Below, piece after piece: positions 58,017 to 64,000 of a stretch of 64,000 nucleotides of DNA. The stretch lies in NCBI GenBank assembly GCA_001599755.1, contig BCHX01000003.1, positions 1,299,015 to 1,363,014 on the forward strand. Direction: 5' to 3'. The position numbers and the translations under genes were made by a program. How positions within the stretch are numbered: position 1 is the first letter of the stretch; each line of letters opens with the position of its first letter. Below the pieces are notes generated by a model, which saw only the letters and a list, made by a program, of their open reading frames with translations, did not search any database and had not been told where the DNA came from. The stretch is from Gliomastix tumulicola. Taxonomy: Eukaryota; Ascomycota; Sordariomycetes; Hypocreales; Bionectriaceae.

Positions 58017-59984
58017 TCAGCTCGTCCTGAACCCCCAGATATCATCCCATCTCTTCTCATCATGCCCCAGCGGCCCCTCGAGGCGGCCAAACCGCGCCGG
58101 CTCGCCCGTGTTCGCCTCAGGAAGACACACCCACTCCCTGACGCAGTCCGGCACCTCCTCCTTGATGTGCGCGATGCAGATCAGCGCCTGCCGGTCCGTC
58201 AGGCCCTGCACCCTGACGAGACCAGCCTTGGACGCCTCGCTGTCGACGATGCCGTCGCTGCTGCTGCTGCTGCTGCTGTGCGTCTTGGCCTCGCCCTGCG
58301 TGAGGAAGAGGGCGCACTTGTCCCGGACGGCGTCGTCCATGCCGCTGAAGGCCTCGTCGAGGACGATGACGTCGGGGCTCTTGATCATGGAGCGGATGAA
58401 GAGGGTCACGCGCTGGGCGCTGAATGAGATCTCGCCGAAGAGGTACTCGTCTGCCCAGCGCAGATCCGAGGTGGCGGTAGCGGCTGCCGTCTTGTTCGGG
58501 TTCAGCTCGGGGGCAAACCAGGCGAGCGCCGCGTCCACCTTCTCCTTTGCGGCCGCATCGAGCTGAGGAATGGAGAGGAAGGTCCTGGCCCATGCATTCT
58601 CGATCACCTGTCTGATGGTGAGTCTCCGGGGCATGTGCTGGTGCACCTCGGGGCTCGAGTGCCCGATGCGTTCCTGGATATCCCAGAACGTGAGCGGCCG
58701 CTGGCCCGAGCCTGGTTCAGGCAGTCGGCTCCGTCCAAACAGCCTGATGGGTAGGGAGTACGTCTGCGGGTGGTCTGAGCAGAGGAGAGACACGATGGTG
58801 GTCTTGCCGGAGCCATTTGGCCCGAAGACGCCCCAGCGCTCTCCGCGACGGACTGTCCACCATAATCCATCCCGTTTCTCTCCTTCCGGGGAATCGAGGG
58901 ACCAGTTCCCCAGAGCTACCTTATCTCCATAGCGGACGGTACAGCCCTGCATCTCGACTAGGGGGTCTGCGTCTGGATTCACCGGTACCAGCTCGTGTGG
59001 GTTTGCATGACCCCCACGCTGTGTGTCGTGTGACGAATCGTTGGATATCGTCCGTCCAATGTCCACGAGCGTCTTCAACGGGAGCGTCTCGTCCTCCTGG
59101 AGCCCGCCGACCTTGACGCCGCGGACATACTTCTTCAGCCCGTCGAGGACAACCTCCTTCGGTCCCATAGAGCCGACCTGGCAGTCTGTCCGCAGGTACA
59201 CGAGGTGAGTAACCCAGTCAGGCAAGGGATCCTGCGGCCGAGCGCTGAGCACCAGCCGCGGGCTTGCCTTCTCAGCAAGTGACTGCAATAATGGGCTTAG
59301 ACCAGTGACGGTAGGGGGGTCAAGTCCCATGAACGGTTCATCCAGCAGCAACACCTCCGGTCGACGGAGCAGAGCACGCGCGATGCGGGCTCGTCGACCC
59401 TGACCATTGCTCAGGAACGCAACCGGCAGATCGAGTAGATTGCTCAACCGTAGATCTCTCACCACGCGGTCAAAGATCTCAGATGTGACCGCCCCGTCCT
59501 CCTCGCCCGGAAGCTTCTGCGCCGGGTTCAGCTCCGTGTTGCCCAGCAGGAAGTCCTGCAGCGACCAGTCCGTAGACTCCCGCCTAGACTCATACCGAGC
59601 CGACAGGTATGCCGACGTGACCGACGAGCCACCACCGAGTCCTCCCGAGCTCTGCTCCGCATCGAAACCCACGTACTGCACCGCCCTCCCGGGGCTCTTC
59701 AGCCGCGAGGGCACGGCATCACTGGCAAGGAACGGGAACGATCTTGCCGTGGGAGGCTCGCAGAGCAGCCTGCCTCTTAGAAGCTGCAGGAAAGTCGTCT
59801 TCCCGGACAGTGACGGCCCGACCACGCACCAATTGTGTGGCGTGGGCGAGGAAGATGGGAGCTCGAAGCTCAGGTCCGTAAAGAGAGGCGGGTTTGGGTG
59901 GGAGGTGTGGGAGCTGGGATGGTGACGGTAGAAGGTGCCATTGGCGATGCGCAGGATCGGCGCACGGGAGGGAAGAGGCCTCAT
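58017..59984 (-). CDS. Soluble twin-ABC ATPase (ModF/PhrA-like)
   Basis: A single uninterrupted exon encodes 655 residues from ATG 59984. The frame is open for 16 codons more upstream, without an ATG. There are two ABC nucleotide-binding domains and no membrane segment. NBD1 has Walker A GPSLSGKT (about 56-63), signature FLSNGQGRRARIARAL and Walker B VLLLDEPF. NBD2 has Walker A GPNGSGKT (about 387), a weak signature ISFSAQRVTLF and Walker B VIVLDEAFSGMD. The signature of NBD2 (SFSAQ) departs from LSGGQ, as in related proteins. The layout matches bacterial ModF/PhrA and the S. pombe C323.04-type mitochondrial ATPases, whose role is not well defined. The N-terminus (MRPLPSRAPILRIANGTFYR) is basic and could be a mitochondrial presequence, but this is weak. 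Divergent from UMP1, 468 bp apart. Confidence 0.85.
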   Translation of the reverse strand: MRPLPSRAPILRIANGTFYRHHPSSHTSHPNPPLFTDLSFELPSSSPTPHNWCVVGPSLSGKTTFLQLLRGRLLCEPPTARSFPFLASDAVPSRLKSPGRAVQYVGFDAEQSSGGLGGGSSVTSAYLSARYESRRESTDWSLQDFLLGNTELNPAQKLPGEEDGAVTSEIFDRVVRDLRLSNLLDLPVAFLSNGQGRRARIARALLRRPEVLLLDEPFMGLDPPTVTGLSPLLQSLAEKASPRLVLSARPQDPLPDWVTHLVYLRTDCQVGSMGPKEVVLDGLKKYVRGVKVGGLQEDETLPLKTLVDIGRTISNDSSHDTQRGGHANPHELVPVNPDADPLVEMQGCTVRYGDKVALGNWSLDSPEGEKRDGLWWTVRRGERWGVFGPNGSGKTTIVSLLCSDHPQTYSLPIRLFGRSRLPEPGSGQRPLTFWDIQERIGHSSPEVHQHMPRRLTIRQVIENAWARTFLSIPQLDAAAKEKVDAALAWFAPELNPNKTAAATATSDLRWADEYLFGEISFSAQRVTLFIRSMIKSPDVIVLDEAFSGMDDAVRDKCALFLTQGEAKTHSSSSSSSDGIVDSEASKAGLVRVQGLTDRQALICIAHIKEEVPDCVREWVCLPEANTGEPARFGRLEGPLGHDEKRWDDIWGFRTS

Positions 59985-60452
59985 CTTTGCGTTGGACAGT
60001 GGCAATTGGCCATCCTCTGGCCAGTCTTGCAATTAGCTGCTGAGTCTGGGTAGTGAGTACGGTAGTATGTGGTGATAATGTGATAATGTGACGGGCGTGA
60101 AGCGAGGTGCTCCGAAGAACGGCGGTCGAGCTCATCATAAGCTGACAAAATAAGATGTCCATTTTGCAGATACTAGGAGGCGGTGGCAATTCTGTCTGCT
60201 CCCAGGAGAAGCTGCCCACTGGAGCTTGCCAAAGAGTGGGTCCACTTCCCATCAGACGTTCACTGAACGCGAGGCTACTCGCAGCCTGGCTAGAACAACG
60301 AACAACCAACCCATCCTCACCACCGCCATTCAAACAACACCCGTCTCCTCGACCACGACAGCCGCGACGCCTTCACAAGTCCACGGCACGGGTACAGCAC
60401 AATTTACAACCACATACTCTACCTCGTCAACACCCCAGACGACCTGTTCAAG
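59985..60452. promoter_or_regulatory. Divergent promoter region of the ABC ATPase gene and UMP1
   Basis: 468 bp between the two start codons. It is presumed to hold both promoters and short leaders. No motif that I can assign with confidence was found. An AC/CT-rich leader precedes the UMP1 ATG. Confidence 0.5.
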
Positions 60453-61016
60453 ATGGTACGCACGCTCCTCCTCCTCCTCCTCCCCTCCCACTCCCTCCCA
60501 TCTGCAACGACCACAGCTAACTCTCCTCCCCTCCCCTTCCAGTCCCTACGCATCGTCCCCTCCTCGGCCAACGCCAAATCCTTCTCCCACACAGCCCACA
60601 ACACCTCGGCCCCCTCGGCCCCGGGCATCCACGACACCCTCCGCCACGGCGTCGGCCCGTCCGCCCTCGACGCCGCCGCCGGCACGCCCTCCTCGGCCCA
60701 CCCGCTCGAGGCCCGCCTCAAGGGCTGGGCGGCCACGCAGGAGAACCTCAAGATGGAGAGCCTGCGGCGCACGTTTGGCATCGCGGAGCCCGTGCGCCGG
60801 GGCATGGAGCTCAAGATGGTGCGCGAGGGCGAGTGGCGGCCCGCGGCGCTGGGAGGAGGAGGAAATGGTGGCGGCGCCGCCGGCCTGCCCAGCGTGCACG
60901 AGGAGATCCTGCGCGGGCGGGACACGACCATCTCGTGGGAGGATGTCTTCACCGGGGACGAGACGAGGCCGATCCAGGGCGTTCACGACGAGATGGAGCG
61001 GAAGTTGAAGATCTAA
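60453..61016 (+). CDS. ump1: Proteasome maturation factor UMP1
   Basis: Two exons give 158 residues: 60453-60455 (the ATG alone) and 60543-61016. The intron (60456-60542) has a GTACGC donor, a GCTAAC branch-type site and a CAG acceptor. It joins to give MSLRIVPSS. UMP1 is an assembly chaperone trapped inside the 20S proteasome precursor, where it checks half-proteasome joining and is the first substrate degraded. Family signatures are clear: HPLEARLKGWAATQENLKM, RTFGIAEPVRRGMELKMV and ISWEDVFTGDE. The yeast protein is 148 residues. The middle carries a Gly-rich loop (ALGGGGNGGGAAG) that is likely disordered. Without the splice the frame from ATG 60453 would read MVRTLLLLLL, a Leu run from the pyrimidine-rich intron, so the intron is needed for a sensible N-terminus. 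Identification is firm. Confidence 0.92.
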   Translation: MVRTLLLLLLPSHSLPSATTTANSPPLPFQSLRIVPSSANAKSFSHTAHNTSAPSAPGIHDTLRHGVGPSALDAAAGTPSSAHPLEARLKGWAATQENLKMESLRRTFGIAEPVRRGMELKMVREGEWRPAALGGGGNGGGAAGLPSVHEEILRGRDTTISWEDVFTGDETRPIQGVHDEMERKLKI

Positions 61017-61808
61017 GGGGGAGGCGGCGGCAGTTGTGACTGCCTAGTACTACCTAGATGATTGGGGGACGGAGGGGGGGGGAAGAATTCACAGGCATGG
61101 GAAGAGTGATGATATGCTCTTACCTGTGTCCTGAGGCTCAGGGATTTGCAATACTAGACGAGGTCAATACATGGCCATGATGACAACTGCAGGCACTCTT
61201 GGCACTCTTCTCTCAGTATGTGACTCGTGATGCCATGAACATAACCTAGCATTCTATTCCGCTATGGACAATGATGCACTACTCCGCTAGGGCTAGGCTA
61301 CCGACACTGGACGACTTTGGCCGCAGAGTGCCGGTCGGCAAAGCAGGCAGACAGAAGTACAAAGTAAAAGAGGACAAAAGCAATAAATCATTGCACTGAT
61401 ACATGATAAAACGCCGCTGTATGACTCCGTTCCCCCACAAATCCCAGCTTCGAACAGTTTCGATGAGAAAACATCCTTCAACCTTTAGTCGTAAATGATA
61501 GTCCAAGTATATCTTGCCCCAGAGAATGGATGTCAAGCAGTGGCGGGCATTGCGCCCTTTCCTGCACCCTCTCGCCGCTGTGAATGCGTTAACGATGATG
61601 GCGAAGTCTCGCTCGCCCCCAAAATTTCCCCGTCCAGCCCCAAGGCATGAGAGTGTGGGAGATGCTTCCGATTAAATGAGTGTGCCGATCTCTAGGGGAA
61701 ATCGTGGTTGGTTGCACGGCGCGCTCTGGCAAAGGGTCTTGCCACTCACGCCCGAACCAGAACTTCCGTCCGTCTTGCTGCCTCTTTGCTAGATTGCAGA
61801 GACGGTCT
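61017..61808. other. Intergenic stretch
   Basis: About 790 bp between convergent UMP1 and the UBL3-like gene, taken up by the likely 3' UTRs. No gene is seen. Confidence 0.6.
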
Positions 61809-62691
61809 TCATAATACGACACAGCATCCGCCTGACCGTTCGCGCTGGGCCTCGCCGCTGCCGCCAGGGGCGTTCTTCCCCCCTGACTTGGGCTCCTCCT
61901 CATCCAGATCCTGGGGACGGATGCTCATGTGCACCACGTTCGGGTTGTCAGCCAGGAAATTGTACGCTACAAGACGTCGGTCAGTAAACGGCACGCAATA
62001 GTCAGGTCTCAAGGGGTACGGTATTGGGTCACATACTCTTCAACGGCTCTTTATCATCCAATAACTTGCCGAAGTGAATGAGCCGTATGCTGCTGGGACT
62101 GGCTGGCTTCGCCTCCCAGTCGGATCTCCACTCTCGCAGTATTAACTCCTTGAGAGTGTAGATGCTGATGCTGAACGGATCGGCCTGGCCGCTCTCGGTC
62201 TGCTCGGGCACGACGACGTTCCTCTTGCCGAGATACCTCCCATCAATCTTGTACGGATGCCTGCTCCCCGTGGTGAGCAGGAGGGTAATATTGCAGACGG
62301 GACCGTCGTTCGCGCCCGGGGTGACGGCCTTGATCTCATCCTGAGCAGGGCCAATCGCCATCGAGTCCTGCCTGTCGATCGGCGGCTGCTGGACGGCCTC
62401 CTTCTCCTTCCCCTTGGACGCTGAGGCCGCCGAGGCCGCCGCCGCCGCGGGGGCGACGTCATCCGCTCCCTCGGTCTTGTCGGGGAGAGGTCCGGCACCG
62501 CTGCTGGCGGCTGTGGTCTTGTTCTCGTCGGCCCCGGCGACGCCCGCCGGCTGGCCGTCCTCCTGGGACTGCGCGATGCTCTTCATGGGGACGGCGTCGT
62601 TGGGCTGCTCCAGGCGCGAGCTGTCGACGGAGGCGTGGTTGTTGTTGTTGTTGTTACTCGTGGCGGCGGGCGGATCCGCAGCAGCCGACAT
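61809..62691 (-). CDS. UBL3-like membrane-anchored ubiquitin-fold protein
   Basis: Minus-strand exons 62691-62037 and 61966-61809 give 270 residues. The first 140 residues are low-complexity (six Asn from a GTT repeat at 62639-62656, then Ala-, Glu- and Asp-rich stretches) and likely disordered. The ubiquitin-like domain runs from about 145 to 240: CNITLLLTTGSRHPYKIDG, FSISIYTLKELILREW, SIRLIHFGKLLDD and NVVHMSIRP. The protein ends GGCCVVL, where CVVL is a CaaX-type box (Leu suggests geranylgeranylation) and the preceding Cys could be palmitoylated. This layout matches UBL3/MUB proteins, which are not conjugated like ubiquitin but sit on membranes and recruit partners, in animals for sorting into vesicles. 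The fungal role is unknown. Start ATG 62691 is the first in frame; upstream codons are open but begin with GTG. Confidence 0.85.
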
Positions 62692-64000
62692 GGTCTGGGG
62701 GCTCAGGGTTATTGGGAATCCGTACGCTCGAAAAGAGGCGCCCCCAGGAGAGATGGCTGGATTAGGGACGGATGCGTTGGGAAAAAGCGAAAGCAGCTCG
62801 GTGGTGTAGGGGGGGAGGAACCCGAAAACGAATGTAGGTTGTCGAGGGGTCGCTAATTCATATGCGAGCAGACAAACCACGCCTGCCGCAAAAGAGATCG
62901 GAACTGTTAATCAATGTCGAATCGGCAAAATTGAAGTGTATTCGAGAAAATGAGGCACAGGCCCGGCCGTTGACAGCGTGTACTGGTAGTAGTTCGGAGT
63001 TTAATGATAGCCCGTGACGTGAGATACTGTAATGGGAGAGGGGAGGCCTAACAGGAAGAGAGATGGAAGATTGAATCGCACAAGGGGGGAGAGGGAAAAG
63101 GACTTCTTTTTTGCAGCGGCGCAGGGTCAACTACTACAAGCTTTCCCAATGCCTCGACAAGACGTAGGAGGGCATGGACGTGTGGATGGGAAACATGCGT
63201 ACTTACGAGCACTAGCAGTAAATGGGGGAGAGAGATCTTGGAGAAAGAGGGAAGCGGGTGAGACCAGGCCAGGAGGACTAGAAGGTGGTAGCCGAACACT
63301 CAGGGCCGCGGTCTAGGCATGTTAAGGTTCCAGTACCTGTACTTCTGGGTACTTGCCTGACGGCAGCATGATGATTTGATTTCGGGGTGGATCCCTTTGC
63401 TGGAGACTTGGACCGACAGGGCCTTGGAGAGTCGGAGTGGCAAGTTGGCAGCTGGAACTGGGCAGGAAACTGCAAGCCTGCACGCGCCTGCAACCAGAAT
63501 GCTGCGGGGGGGGCTTCTGGGGGGGCGTCTGGGGAAGTTCCAGCGCCTGTCTGGAAGGAAGCCATGGATCGAGGTACCTACAAGTACGACGGGACAGGCC
63601 ATCATCACCTCAGCATCTAATCATGGCAGCACAGCAAACTGTTACACTTGATTCATCATGTAAATTTTACAAATACGCTTTCAACCGCGGCCCATCCGTC
63701 CACCGCATCTCACCCGGCCGGTTTCGCTCTTTTTTTTTTCAAATAAAAAAAAAAGGTGGGTGGGAATACGCTCCGGGTATCGAGCGGCATCTTGGCGGAG
63801 GCTGTGGTACCTGAAAAGTAGCGATACCAGCCACTCCATCAACATTTCGTCCAACCTCCCACGCCATCTCAAAACAGCCCAAACGTAAAAATGACCGCCG
63901 TCCTCGTCCTCAGTCACTCGAGGTATGAATTCAATAAAAGTTTATTTCAACCCTGCGCAGATGCCGCATCAGAGATGGGATAAGACATCAGATGCCCGAT
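62692..64000. other. Intergenic stretch at the right end
   Basis: About 1.3 kb. The left part is the promoter and leader of the UBL3-like gene. The rest has short open frames without domain features. A possible first exon of a plus-strand gene begins at 63891 near the window edge. Confidence 0.5.
63891..63922 (+). CDS. Possible first exon of a gene running off the window
   Basis: An ATG in an A-rich Kozak-like context (GTAAAAATGACC) starts an 11-codon frame (MTAVLVLSHSR, the last codon split by the splice) that meets a GTATGA donor-like sequence right after CACTCGAG. This fits a short initial exon of a gene extending past the right end. It is suggestive only, since nothing downstream can be read. 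Confidence 0.2.

Noticed and set aside
1..64000. tRNA, rRNA, transposon ends and CRISPR arrays
   Set aside because: I looked for TPsiC-type GTTCRANNC motifs, long inverted repeats, transposase or reverse transcriptase motifs and regularly spaced repeats and found none that I could support by eye.

Overview
This window is nuclear DNA from a filamentous ascomycete, most likely a Sordariomycete. The evidence is gene content, GC-rich coding sequence, short introns (mostly 55-130 nt) with GT-AG ends and CTAAC/CTGAC-like branch sites, and intergenic CT-rich leaders. I cannot name a genus. Bases 29, 14660, 46598 and 46601 are undetermined.

Twenty protein-coding genes can be modelled with reasonable support, plus one weak orphan reading frame. 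From left to right: a gene-empty 7 kb; a Rad55-like Rad51 paralog (+, 7120-8610); a BTB-bromodomain fusion (+, 10861-12308); a Cys-rich GPI-anchor-type surface protein (+, 13991-14808); acyl-CoA-binding protein (-, 16739-17364); an AIF/FSP1-like flavoprotein (+, 18989-20283); END3 (-, 20506-21863); isopentenyl-diphosphate isomerase (+, 23032-24060); a GNAT acetyltransferase (+, 26468-27431); RPA32/RFA2 (-, 28085-29146); peroxisomal Lon (+, 30207-33319); an 8.9 kb gene-empty stretch; a Zn(II)2Cys6 regulator (+, 42172-44706); a disordered basic protein (-, 46169-46995); MLH1 (+, 48849-51213); SYO1 (-, 51400-53428); a membrane-anchored putative glycosyltransferase (+, 54219-56669); a DUF202 membrane protein (-, 56911-57672); a soluble twin-ABC ATPase (-, 58017-59984); UMP1 (+, 60453-61016); and a UBL3-like prenylated ubiquitin-fold protein (-, 61809-62691).

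The genes do not form one pathway. Most are conserved single-copy housekeeping genes in divergent or convergent pairs. Loose themes are genome maintenance (Rad55-like, RPA32, MLH1), proteostasis (Lon, UMP1, UBL3-like, SYO1) and lipid or isoprenoid metabolism (ACBP, IDI). I see no secondary-metabolite cluster, transposon, rRNA, tRNA or CRISPR array.

The most unusual signals are in gene architecture. The bromodomain lacks the acetyl-lysine-anchoring Asn (Trp instead) and the Trp of the WPF shelf. An 8-nt microexon inside the DNA-binding zinc cluster is followed by a 667-nt intron. Two genes have tiny first coding exons (4 nt in RFA2, the bare ATG in UMP1). Two introns use GC-AG ends (ACBP, MLH1). 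A short upstream ORF stops within the Rad55-like start codon through an ATGA overlap.
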